Shown here in pieces: positions 1-8,486 of a stretch of 35,296 nt of DNA (positions are counted from its first letter, which is position 1; every line of letters begins with the position of its first letter). The notes under the pieces are model-generated. The model saw only the letters and a program-made list of their open reading frames with translations. It did no database searches and had not been told where the DNA came from. The position numbers were made by a program, and so were the translations under genes. Origin of the DNA: an uncultured Bacillota bacterium. GTDB taxonomy: Bacteria > Bacillota > Clostridia > Peptostreptococcales > Anaerovoracaceae. The stretch spans positions 1-35,296 of the forward strand of contig CAMKAM010000002.1 of assembly GCA_946410475.1 (NCBI GenBank). Direction: 5' to 3'.

Positions 1-843
1 TATCTCATCTATGAAAAGGAGTATCCTTCCGTCCGATTTTTCGATCTCGTTCAGGACGGCCTTCAGTCTCTCCTCGAATTCTCCCCTGAATTTCGCTCCG
101 GCGATGAGGGCGCCCATGTCGAGGGCATAGACCGTCTTGTCTTTCAGTCCCTCCGGCACGTCGCCGTTGAGTATCCTCTGAGCGAGGCCTTCGACTACGG
201 CCGTCTTGCCGACGCCCGGCTCTCCTATCAGGACCGGATTATTCTTCGTCCTTCTTGAAAGGATCCTGATCGTATGACGGATCTCCTCGTCACGTCCAAT
301 GACCGGATCGAGTTTTCCCTGACGGGCCATCTCAACGAGGTCGCGTCCGTACTTTTCAAGAGCCTCGTACTGATCCTCCGGATTCTGACTCGTCACCTTG
401 CGGTCGCCTCTGATCTGCTCAAGAGCTTTCAGGAATCTGTCCCTTGTGATTCCATATTTTCTAAAGATCTCAGCTGACGGCGAATTCTTCTCATCGAGAA
501 GTGCGAGGTAAATGTGCTCGACGCTTACGAATTCATCGTCGAACTTTTTCGATTCATCCTCAGCAGCGAGAAGTATCTGGTTGAAACGTCTCGTAGCGTA
601 CATATTATTGTCTGCGCCCTGCACCTTCGGCAGCTTGTCTATCTGCGCCTGAAGATCGGCTGCGACGGCCTTGGCATCGATATCCATATATCCCATCAGT
701 CTAGGGATCAGCCCGTCCTGCTGATTCAGGAGCGCGAGATGGAGATGCTCTGCGTCGAGCTGCGGATTACCGTTCCTCAAAACGATGTCCTGGCTGTCCA
801 TCACAGCCTCTTGTGCTTTCTGTGTCAATCTGTCGATTTTCAT
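1..843 (-). CDS. clpB: ATP-dependent chaperone ClpB, N-terminal part (runs off window start)
   Basis: Reverse-strand translation from ATG at 843 gives [39 protein letters not shown]... (Clp_N domain), then [24 protein letters not shown] (Walker A), ending ...[10 protein letters not shown] (Walker B) at the window edge. SD GGGGG/GGGTG lies upstream. The ORF track misses it because it has no stop in the window. Confidence 0.95.
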   Translation of the reverse strand, partial: MKIDRLTQKAQEAVMDSQDIVLRNGNPQLDAEHLHLALLNQQDGLIPRLMGYMDIDAKAVAADLQAQIDKLPKVQGADNNMYATRRFNQILLAAEDESKKFDDEFVSVEHIYLALLDEKNSPSAEIFRKYGITRDRFLKALEQIRGDRKVTSQNPEDQYEALEKYGRDLVEMARQGKLDPVIGRDEEIRHTIRILSRRTKNNPVLIGEPGVGKTAVVEGLAQRILNGDVPEGLKDKTVYALDMGALIAGAKFRGEFEERLKAVLNEIEKSDGRILLFIDEI

Positions 844-955
844 GGCGTTCACCCCCTGTTCGTATTCATTCCCTTTCTTGTTCTGTATTTCATTACCATG
901 TCCTTGATATGCTGCGGTCTCTTGCGGATATCCGCAAAATACCCCCTACGGATAT

Positions 956-984
956 ATTGTACGACACGCAAAGGCATATTTCAA
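956..984 (-). promoter_or_regulatory. Candidate sigma-A promoter for clpB
   Basis: Minus strand TTGAAA (979-984), 17-nt spacer, TACAAT (956-961); CIRCE lies just upstream of the -35. Confidence 0.6.
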
Positions 985-991
985 TACTTTT

Positions 992-1018
992 TTAGCACTC
1001 GTCACAAAAGAGTGCTAA
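992..1018. promoter_or_regulatory. CIRCE operator (HrcA binding site) upstream of clpB
   Basis: Exact TTAGCACTC-N9(gtcacaaaa)-GAGTGCTAA inverted repeat. Confidence 0.96.
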
Positions 1019-1087
1019 CAATTATTAATATTCCCTTTTCCCTGCTTTCCAAACAGTTTCCCAAATCTTTTTTTGCCGAAACGGAAA

Positions 1088-1113
1088 GCCGGCACCTCTT
1101 TCGAGATGCCGGT
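1088..1113 (-). terminator. Candidate hairpin terminator downstream of the amidase gene
   Basis: CCGGCAcCTC-TTTC-GAGaTGCCGG hairpin between the amidase stop (1169) and the clpB control region; the T-tract is weak. Confidence 0.45.
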
Positions 1114-1168
1114 CTTCACACTGATCCATAACAATTATTAAATTGATTTATTTGGACTCATCCGTAAG

Positions 1169-2566
1169 CTACTTGGTCTTGATACCTTTCACTGCCGAAT
1201 AAGAACCATACACATTCTTGCCTTTCACGACGGAGTATGCCCTGACTTTATAGTAATACTTTTTCTTCGACTTGAGCCGGGTATTGCTCCACGATCTTTT
1301 CGCCGGTCCCTTGACGACCTTGATCTTCTTGAATTTGCCTTTCTTCGATGTCGCTCTGTAGATGACATATCCGCGAGATCCTTTGACCGCCTTCCACGAG
1401 ATCTTGATCTTTTTCTTGCCCTTCTTGAGTTTGATGCTCACCTTTCCGGGTCTGAATGATCCGTCCTTCGAGAAACCGTAGTAGTTTGCTATGATCGCAG
1501 CCTCGTTCCTCGCCATCTTATTCTTGTTGGCGTCCTTCATCAGCCATGAACATGCTCTTCTGTTGGAATGGAACGAGTGCTCGACTATGACTCCCGGAAC
1601 GTTTACCGACGCGCATCCTCTGAGGACACCGTACCAGTCCTGTCCGTTAGTCGAAAGCCTCTTTACCCATACCTGCGGTTCATTCTTCGTCTTCATCGTA
1701 TTCTTCACGTTGTAAGCCAGCAGTTTGCCGAGCGGCTGAGCCGCTTTGTAAAGCTCAGGCTTGTACTTTGAAGAGACTATGGCAAGCGGATAATCCGCAC
1801 TCTGCGCGCTTGACCAGTTCGAATGGATCGAGATGAAAAGATCGTATCCCTTTGCCATCCGTCCTCTGTTATATATATACGGATCGTCATAAAGGCTCTT
1901 CTTCGTGAGGCTTACTACGACGCCCGGATACTTCTCGAGTTCATTCTTCAGCTTTTTGGTGAGCGACCATGTCATCTGCGATTCCCAGTAGCCTTTGATG
2001 ATGCCCTTGTTGTACTTTCCGGCATGACCGGCGTCGAGCATTATGAAAAGACCTTTCTTCGAAAAGTATACTTTGATCTCATGTTCGTTGCCGTCACCCT
2101 TGATGACTACTTCAGTGACCGCGCCTTTGTTGACACCATCGACCACTACCTTGTTGATCGCATATCCATCATTACTATTGATATAGAATGTCTTCTCTTC
2201 TCCGTACGGGATCGTTACCGTCCCCTCCGTATTGCCGTTCGTGATCCCTGTGACCGTTCCGCCGAAATGATTGAGTATCTTCGCGGATCTCGTCACTTTT
2301 ACCACTGAATCGGTCGGGGGCTCTTCGATAGGCTCTTCCGTTCCTTCACCAGGGTCTGTTATCTCTCCCTGACCGCCTTCGCCGCCTTCACCCGTATCGC
2401 CGGTGTCACCTGTATCGCCGGTATTTCCGGTGTCGTCCTGTACCGTCTCATGGTCGCCTGTACCGGTTTCAGCGAATACACTAACTGTTGCAAAACTCAT
2501 AGTAAGAGCCATGCATATCGCCAGCATCACAGCTGCTATTGATTTGGCTTTGTTAGAATACTTCAT
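1169..2566 (-). CDS. Secreted N-acetylmuramoyl-L-alanine amidase (Amidase_3) with acidic low-complexity linker and C-terminal FnIII-like domain
   Basis: Signal peptide MKYSNKAKSIAAVMLAICMALTMSFATVSVFA; Amidase_3 motifs LDAGHAG, ESQMTWSLT, SIHSN and VEHSFHSN; FnIII-like tail KISWKAVKGSRGYVIYRATSKKGKF...YYYKVRAY. Start moved to the internal ATG at 2566, which is preceded by GGAAGAG. Confidence 0.88.
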   Translation of the reverse strand: MKYSNKAKSIAAVMLAICMALTMSFATVSVFAETGTGDHETVQDDTGNTGDTGDTGDTGEGGEGGQGEITDPGEGTEEPIEEPPTDSVVKVTRSAKILNHFGGTVTGITNGNTEGTVTIPYGEEKTFYINSNDGYAINKVVVDGVNKGAVTEVVIKGDGNEHEIKVYFSKKGLFIMLDAGHAGKYNKGIIKGYWESQMTWSLTKKLKNELEKYPGVVVSLTKKSLYDDPYIYNRGRMAKGYDLFISIHSNWSSAQSADYPLAIVSSKYKPELYKAAQPLGKLLAYNVKNTMKTKNEPQVWVKRLSTNGQDWYGVLRGCASVNVPGVIVEHSFHSNRRACSWLMKDANKNKMARNEAAIIANYYGFSKDGSFRPGKVSIKLKKGKKKIKISWKAVKGSRGYVIYRATSKKGKFKKIKVVKGPAKRSWSNTRLKSKKKYYYKVRAYSVVKGKNVYGSYSAVKGIKTK

Positions 2567-2702
2567 ACCGATCTCTTCCTTTTTTGCACATTTTTCCAAC
2601 CCTTTGGAAACAAAGTATAGCACCCGGCCGCTTTTATTATCGCAGCAACTGGGACTTTTTCACAAAATTTTCACATCAAAACACTGTATCTTCAACAGTT
2701 CT

Positions 2703-3416
2703 TCAGAACAGTACGCCCATCACGATGTTCAGGAAAAAGTTCAATATCGGATCCATTATCCTGTCCGTAAAGTCGATCGCGATGAGGATCAGAAGGATTA
2801 TGAAACCGTTGTTGTATACAGTATACCACCAATCATACTTCCTAAGATCGAACAGCTCCGTAACGACATTGAATCCGTCGAGCGGTGGTATGGGAAGCAG
2901 ATTGAACACCATCAGGACCAGGTTGATCCAGATGATATAGAATATGATCTCCCCTGCCATGCCTCCGAGTGTGTCCATCGAAGGCCAGCTTCCCGAAGCC
3001 GTGACATATATCTTCAGAACGATGGTGAACACTATCGCCAGCAGCAGGTTCATTACCACTCCTGCCAGTGACACCATCAGTTCATCTTTTCTCCTGTTCC
3101 TGAAATTCCTCGGGTCTATCTCTACCGGCTGTCCCCAGCCGAATCCGACGAACAGCAAAGCTATGAATCCGACCGGATCTATATGAGCCATAGGATTCAA
3201 AGTCACCCTTCCCTGCAGCCTCGGCGTATTGTCTCCGAGCTTCTCCGCGACGAAGGCGTGAGCGAACTCGTGGAACGACAGACCGATGATGATGCCGGGC
3301 AGTATGATCAGCTTTGTGATCAGCCAGCCTCTCGGATCAGAGAACAGTTCTCCCGACGCATAGTAAGCCATCAAGAGTATCAGCATTATGCTTCCGGGTG
3401 AAAAAAATCTTCTCAT
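2703..3416 (-). CDS. Site-2 protease family (M50) membrane metalloprotease
   Basis: HEFAHAFVAEKLGD (HExxH), NPMAHIDPVGFIALLFVGFGWGQPV and NLLPIPPLDGFNV motifs with multiple TM segments. Confidence 0.92.
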   Translation of the reverse strand: MRRFFSPGSIMLILLMAYYASGELFSDPRGWLITKLIILPGIIIGLSFHEFAHAFVAEKLGDNTPRLQGRVTLNPMAHIDPVGFIALLFVGFGWGQPVEIDPRNFRNRRKDELMVSLAGVVMNLLLAIVFTIVLKIYVTASGSWPSMDTLGGMAGEIIFYIIWINLVLMVFNLLPIPPLDGFNVVTELFDLRKYDWWYTVYNNGFIILLILIAIDFTDRIMDPILNFFLNIVMGVLF

Positions 3417-3418
3417 AA

Positions 3419-4786
3419 TTATCCTTCCTTACCCCTCGCAAGTGAGAGGAAAACGCCTATCGCACAGATCACGACGAATATGGCGAATATCACATGTATT
3501 GCATGCATCATCCGGGCCGCAGGCACGCTCGCGAGCGCCGCGTTCCCTACCAGGATGCCCATTACTATAGTTACGACAGCCATGCTCGTTGACTGTCCCA
3601 TGTTCCTCATCGTCGCAACGATCGAGTTCGCGACCCCGAAGTCTTTCGGATCGACTCTGGACATTATCGCGTTCACGTTCGGAGACGAGAACGCTGCGAA
3701 TCCGAATCCCATCACGACCAGTATCACCAGCACGTACGCCATCGGCGAATCCTCATTCAGTCTCGAAAGCAGTATCAGTCCGGCCGCGCAGATACCCATG
3801 CCCGCGCTTGCCAGCTTGTGCGGCGCTATCCTGTCGGAGAGCCTGCCCATATACGGACTGAAAAGCGCCTGTATCGCCGGCTGCAGTATCAATATCAGTC
3901 CGGCCTTCTGCGAACTGAATCCCATGATCAGCTGCAGATACATGCTGAGGAGATAGCCGACCGTGAACGTTGCACCGTAATTGAGGAATGCAGCCAGATT
4001 AGAGCAAAGGAACGGCCTGTCCTTCGTGAACATATCTATCTGGATGATAGGGTCCTCCGCCCTTCTTTCGGCAATGACGAAGACTACGCTGAGTGCGAGC
4101 CCCGCGGCAAGGATGTACCTTGCGCTCCTCATGATCGAAAGGTCGGTGAGCCCATAGAGGATCATGATTATCATAGCGAAGTACAGCATGGAGCCCTTCA
4201 TGTCGAAGCGGCCGTGAGCCATTCCCTCGTCTCTCTTCGGCAGACCTTTCACAGCTATCAGAAAAGCTATGGCCGATATCAGGCCTGTCGCTATGAATAT
4301 CGATCTCCATCCCAGGTATCCGTTCAGCAGTCCGCCGATTACAGGACCTGCCGAAAGGCCTATGTATGTTGCCGCCGTGCTCTTTCCGAGCACGCTTCCC
4401 CGCTCGCTGGGCGGAAAAGCGCTCATCAGCAGAGCGTTGTTCGTCGCGAATATCATCGCGCCTGCCATACCCTGAAGAAGACGCATCCCGAGCAGCATCC
4501 ATATGTTCACCGAGAACGCGCCGATGATGCTCGCGCATCCGAATATGGCTATCGCGAGGATGAACATGCGCCGCCTCCCCGTCTGGTCTGCGACCTTTCC
4601 GAGCGGTACGTTGAGAGAGGATACCGCGAGCATATATGCAGTCACCACCCAGCCTACGACGGACGCGCCGACTCCGAAATGCGCTTCGATATTGGGTACG
4701 GCCAGATTCAGCGAACTTCCCATAAACGTAGTAATAAACGCTGTCGTCATACAGGCGATCAGCGTGTGTTTCTGTTCCTTGGTCAT
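3419..4786 (-). CDS. MFS drug-resistance-type transporter (DHA2/EmrB-QacA-like)
   Basis: MGSSLNLAVPNIEAHFGVGASVVGWVVTAYMLAVSSLNVPLGKVADQTGRRRMF: motif-A-like loop and many hydrophobic helices. Confidence 0.9.
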   Translation of the reverse strand: MTKEQKHTLIACMTTAFITTFMGSSLNLAVPNIEAHFGVGASVVGWVVTAYMLAVSSLNVPLGKVADQTGRRRMFILAIAIFGCASIIGAFSVNIWMLLGMRLLQGMAGAMIFATNNALLMSAFPPSERGSVLGKSTAATYIGLSAGPVIGGLLNGYLGWRSIFIATGLISAIAFLIAVKGLPKRDEGMAHGRFDMKGSMLYFAMIIMILYGLTDLSIMRSARYILAAGLALSVVFVIAERRAEDPIIQIDMFTKDRPFLCSNLAAFLNYGATFTVGYLLSMYLQLIMGFSSQKAGLILILQPAIQALFSPYMGRLSDRIAPHKLASAGMGICAAGLILLSRLNEDSPMAYVLVILVVMGFGFAAFSSPNVNAIMSRVDPKDFGVANSIVATMRNMGQSTSMAVVTIVMGILVGNAALASVPAARMMHAIHVIFAIFVVICAIGVFLSLARGKEG

Positions 4787-4787
4787 A

Positions 4788-5387
4788 TCAGAGCTTTCTT
4801 CTTCCTTCCATTGCCTTGAACAGGGTCATCTCGTCGGCATACTCAAGGTCGCCTCCGACCGGGATGCCGTGCGCTATCCTGCTCACTTCTATGCCTGACG
4901 GCTTGATAAGTTTCGCTATATACATTGCAGTGGCCTCGCCCTCGATGTTCGGGTTCGTGGCCAGGATGACTTCTTTGATATCGTTTTCCTGGAGCCTCAC
5001 GATCAGAGACCTGAGATTGATATCATCAGGGCCGATGCCCTCCATCGGGCTGATGGCTCCGTGGAGCACATGATAAAGACCGTGGAAGTCCTTGATCCTT
5101 TCCATCGCAAGGACGTCTCTTGGATCTTCCACGACGCAGATCACATCGCGCTCCCTTCCCTCATCCGTACAGATCGAACAGGGGTCGCTGTCCGTCAGAT
5201 TGCCGCATATGGAACAGTATTTCATGTTCCTTCTCGCATATGTGATGGACTCCGCGATCGACTCGGCTTCTCCCTCCGGCATCGATAATATGTGAAAAGC
5301 AAGACGCTGCGCTGTCTTGCCTCCGATGCCTGGCAGCTTGCCGAGCTCATTTATAAGTCTGTTCAGCGGTTTCGCGTACTGAGCCAT
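4788..5387 (-). CDS. recR: Recombination mediator RecR
   Basis: [40 protein letters not shown] zinc finger, and [19 protein letters not shown]...[19 protein letters not shown]. Confidence 0.98.
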   Translation of the reverse strand: MAQYAKPLNRLINELGKLPGIGGKTAQRLAFHILSMPEGEAESIAESITYARRNMKYCSICGNLTDSDPCSICTDEGRERDVICVVEDPRDVLAMERIKDFHGLYHVLHGAISPMEGIGPDDINLRSLIVRLQENDIKEVILATNPNIEGEATAMYIAKLIKPSGIEVSRIAHGIPVGGDLEYADEMTLFKAMEGRRKL

Positions 5388-5744
5388 TTAGAACATCCCT
5401 TCCGGAAGTCCCAGGCCGCCCGTGAACTTGTTCATCTCGTTCTGAGAGATCTCCTCCATCTGGCGAAGAGCCTCGTTGACAGCTGTCATGATGAGATCCT
5501 GGAGCATTTCGATATCATCCGGATCTACGACTTCGGGCTGGAGTTTGATGTCCAGTATCTCCTTCTTGCCGTTGACGCGTACTTCGACTGCGCCGCCGCC
5601 CGAAGAAGCCGATGTCTCCATCTTATCTATCTCGGACTGCACCTGCTCCATCTGCTCCTGGAGAGCCTGCATCTGAGCCATCTGCTGTCTCTGTGAAGCG
5701 TTGCCCTGCTTGGGCCTTTTGCCTGCTTTCATTCCTCTTCCCAT
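5388..5744 (-). CDS. YbaB/EbfC family nucleoid-associated protein
   Basis: QMAQMQALQEQMEQVQSEI...VEVRVNGKKEILDIKLQPEVVDPDDIEMLQDLIMTAVNEAL; lies between dnaX and recR, as is conserved. SD AGGAGG. Confidence 0.95.
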   Translation of the reverse strand: MGRGMKAGKRPKQGNASQRQQMAQMQALQEQMEQVQSEIDKMETSASSGGGAVEVRVNGKKEILDIKLQPEVVDPDDIEMLQDLIMTAVNEALRQMEEISQNEMNKFTGGLGLPEGMF

Positions 5745-5765
5745 ATCTTTATCTTCCTCCTGATC

Positions 5766-7295
5766 TTATTTTACATCTACGTTCGTTCCGAGTATGTCGC
5801 CTATCTTCGAGGCCGTTCCGTAAACGTCTTTATTCTTAGTCCCTTCATCATCGCGCCTGAGTATCATGTCGAGATGCGAGCCGGCATACTTTTCGATAAG
5901 CGCCTCCATCGGGATCCTGTTCTTCTCCAGATATCTTCCGGCAAGCCCCGTGACTTTGAGCACTATCTCGTCGTCGTTCATCTTTATCGGGGTCGCTCCC
6001 GTTGTGACGATAGTGAACGTATCCGTCTGGCTCTCACCGTCTTCAAGGATATCAGCCCACATATCCATCATGAAATCGTATTCTTCGTAAGCATCCTGCT
6101 GCGGTCCGGGCTGTACGCTCTGAGGCGGCTGCTGATCCTGATCCGGCAGCTGCGGCTCTTCCTGCTGCGCCGCGCTCCTTCCACGGCTCTGCACGTTGAT
6201 GACCCTTCCGTCCTCGGAAGTAGTAGCAAGCCGTACGAAGCACATCTCCAGAAGTATCCTCGGCTGGTTCGACACCTTGATGTCGCTCGCCGTCTTCGCC
6301 ATATCGACGATGGCTCTTTCTATCGCTCCGAGTGGAGTGATCTCAGCCTGTCTCGATATCCTCTCTATATTCTCGACTGACATCGACAGTACGTTCTCCG
6401 GATGGGCAACGAGCTTCGTCATCAGAAGATTCCTGTAGTGTGCCATCCATCCCTGCAGTATCTGTCTCGGATCCTTACCGTTCTGGATAAGGTCGTCCAG
6501 TATGAGGAGTCCGCCGGACACGTCGTTGTCCGTGACTCGCTGCGTCAGATCGGTATATACGTCTTCACCGACAGTGCCGAGCGACTCGAGGACGTCGTCT
6601 CTCGAAACGCTGCCCTTTCTTCCGGATATGCATCTGTCGAGGAGTGTCAGGCAGTCTCTTGCCGATCCGTCCGCGCCTGCCACGATGATCCTGACAGCGC
6701 TCTCTTCGAGTATGATGCCTCTTTCTATGCAGATCTTCCTGACTCTGTCAGCAAGCAGATCCTCCGGCACTCTCCGAAAGTCCATCCTCAGACATCTTGA
6801 GAGTATAGTCGCCGGGAGCTTTTCGGGCTCCGTCGTACAGAGCACGAATATGACGCTCTCGGGCGGCTCTTCGAGGGTCTTGAGAAGCGCGTTGAAAGCC
6901 GCCGTCGACAGCATGTGCACCTCGTCTATGATGTACACCTTCATCCTTCCCTCGACCGGGGGATATTTGACGCTCTCTCTCAGTTCCCTGATATTCTCGA
7001 TACCGTTGTTGGAAGCAGCGTCGATCTCGATGAGATCCATGAAGCTGCCCTGCTGCACCCTCTTGCAGGCGTCGCAGACGCCGCATGGTCTTTCACCTTC
7101 CGAAGTGCAGTTGACCGCTTTGGCGAGAAGCCTCGCCACCGTCGTTTTGCCGGTCCCTCTCGTACCGCAAAAAAGGTAGGCATGATTCACACTGCCCGCC
7201 GCTATCTGGTTCTGAAGTATCTTTACTATGTGCTCCTGTCCGAGCATGTCACTGAAGACTTCCGGACGGTATGCTCTGTAAAGTGCTTTATACAT
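5766..7295 (-). CDS. dnaX: DNA polymerase III subunits gamma/tau
   Basis: MYKALYRAYRPEVFSDMLGQEHIVKILQNQI...HAYLFCGTRGTGKTTVARLLAKAVNC; zinc-binding CGVCDAC; IDEVHMLS. ATG at 7295 preceded by AGGAG. Confidence 0.97.
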   Translation of the reverse strand: MYKALYRAYRPEVFSDMLGQEHIVKILQNQIAAGSVNHAYLFCGTRGTGKTTVARLLAKAVNCTSEGERPCGVCDACKRVQQGSFMDLIEIDAASNNGIENIRELRESVKYPPVEGRMKVYIIDEVHMLSTAAFNALLKTLEEPPESVIFVLCTTEPEKLPATILSRCLRMDFRRVPEDLLADRVRKICIERGIILEESAVRIIVAGADGSARDCLTLLDRCISGRKGSVSRDDVLESLGTVGEDVYTDLTQRVTDNDVSGGLLILDDLIQNGKDPRQILQGWMAHYRNLLMTKLVAHPENVLSMSVENIERISRQAEITPLGAIERAIVDMAKTASDIKVSNQPRILLEMCFVRLATTSEDGRVINVQSRGRSAAQQEEPQLPDQDQQPPQSVQPGPQQDAYEEYDFMMDMWADILEDGESQTDTFTIVTTGATPIKMNDDEIVLKVTGLAGRYLEKNRIPMEALIEKYAGSHLDMILRRDDEGTKNKDVYGTASKIGDILGTNVDVK

Positions 7296-7325
7296 ATCTT
7301 TTTCTCCTATACAAAATCGTCCTTT

Positions 7326-7463
7326 GACAGCCCCGCAGGGACACCGGAGGAGGTTTGTCCGCGGCACACAGGCGCTACCGTTTATTGCTGCTTCCTTCCG
7401 GACCTGACAAGGTTCGCGGAGTCCTGTTGCGCGGGACCCGGCACCGGGCCGAACGGAGCTGTC
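7326..7463 (-). ncRNA. ffs: Bacterial signal recognition particle RNA (4.5S-like), probably extending to about 7313-7477
   Basis: Minus strand carries GTCAGGTCCGGAAGGAAGCAGCAATAA, the hallmark SRP RNA apical loop, flanked by complementary arms including GACAGCtCC/GGgGCTGTC; located immediately upstream of dnaX. Confidence 0.95.
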
Positions 7464-7484
7464 AAAAGACGATTTTCCTTAGAT

Positions 7485-7513
7485 ATTATATGGTCTTTGC
7501 CCTCTTTAGTCAA
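7485..7513 (-). promoter_or_regulatory. Promoter of the SRP RNA gene
   Basis: Minus strand TTGACT (7508-7513), 17-nt spacer, TATAAT (7485-7490). Predicted start at about 7478-7480 matches the 5' edge of the RNA helix. Confidence 0.8.
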
Positions 7514-8486
7514 CGGCTTTATATATCTCGTCCGAAGCCGGAGGCTCTATCTGCGTGCCGTCTTCGAACCTGATACCGGCCTCTTCTTCCTCGACCTGAC
7601 CGATGCAGGTGAGGGCTATCCCTGCCTGCTCCATCGTCTCTTTCATCTCCGCGAATTTTTCGCGTTCGCAGACGATCAGCATGCATCCGCTCGATATCAG
7701 TCTCATGAAATCGAGATCGAAAGCCTTGCAGAGTTTGACGGTGATCCCGCTTACAGGTATCTCCGCCCTGTCGACAGTGGCGCCCATTCCGCTGACACGG
7801 CACATCTCCCATACCGCTCCGAGGATGCCGCCCTCAGTGACGTCGTGCATACCGTGGGTCCCTATCCTTCCGGCGATGATGCCTTCCTTCACGACGCTGA
7901 CCTGATCGAGCATGGCTCTGGCTTCCTCAGCCTCTTCATCCGTCAGTATGCCTGAAACGTCCTTTTCCGTCGCGATGATGCCCGTGCCCTCGAGTCCGAT
8001 CTTCTTCGTAACGAGTATGAGGTCTCCGGGGCGCATGTCCTTTCCGTCCTGCGATCCTCCCGCAGGGCCGCGGCCTATAGCCGTCGATATCATGACCGGT
8101 TGGTTGACAGCTCTGGTGATCTCGGTGTGCCCGCCGACTATCTCGACGCCGAGCTCTTCGCTGGCCTTTCCGGCCTGATCCATCATGTTCTCTATCTGTT
8201 CCTCTGTCGTTCCTTCAGGAAGAAGCACCGCAAGAAGCAGACCGACCGGCTCGACGCCGTTCGATGCGATATCGTTGCACGAGATGTGCACGGCCAGCCT
8301 TCCGATGTCTTCTATCGACGCCGTGATCGGGTCAGTCGACAGCACGCACTCGTAGTCGCCGTAATCGATGACGGCGCAGTCCTCGCCGATCCCCGGTCTC
8401 GTGATCACTTCGTCTCTCCTGAACGTGATCTTGTCGAACACTATCTTTTTCAAAAGTTCACTGTCCAGTTTTCCTACTTTAAGCAT
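7506..8486 (-). CDS. AIR synthase-related / HypE-like protein
   Basis: RPGIGEDCAVIDYGDYECVLSTDPITASIEDIGRLAVHISCNDIASNGVEPVGLLLAVLLPEGTTEEQIENMM...EIVGGHTEIT: AIRS N-terminal signature, C-domain MHDVTEGGILGAVWEM. Confidence 0.85.
   Translation of the reverse strand: MLKVGKLDSELLKKIVFDKITFRRDEVITRPGIGEDCAVIDYGDYECVLSTDPITASIEDIGRLAVHISCNDIASNGVEPVGLLLAVLLPEGTTEEQIENMMDQAGKASEELGVEIVGGHTEITRAVNQPVMISTAIGRGPAGGSQDGKDMRPGDLILVTKKIGLEGTGIIATEKDVSGILTDEEAEEARAMLDQVSVVKEGIIAGRIGTHGMHDVTEGGILGAVWEMCRVSGMGATVDRAEIPVSGITVKLCKAFDLDFMRLISSGCMLIVCEREKFAEMKETMEQAGIALTCIGQVEEEEAGIRFEDGTQIEPPASDEIYKAVD

Noticed and set aside
5766-7295. Programmed frameshift site in dnaX
   Set aside because: I saw no A-AAA-AAG-like slippery sequence with a downstream hairpin in the coding strand.
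7355-7573. 72-aa plus-strand ORF
   Set aside because: Covers the SRP RNA gene on the opposite strand; no protein signature.
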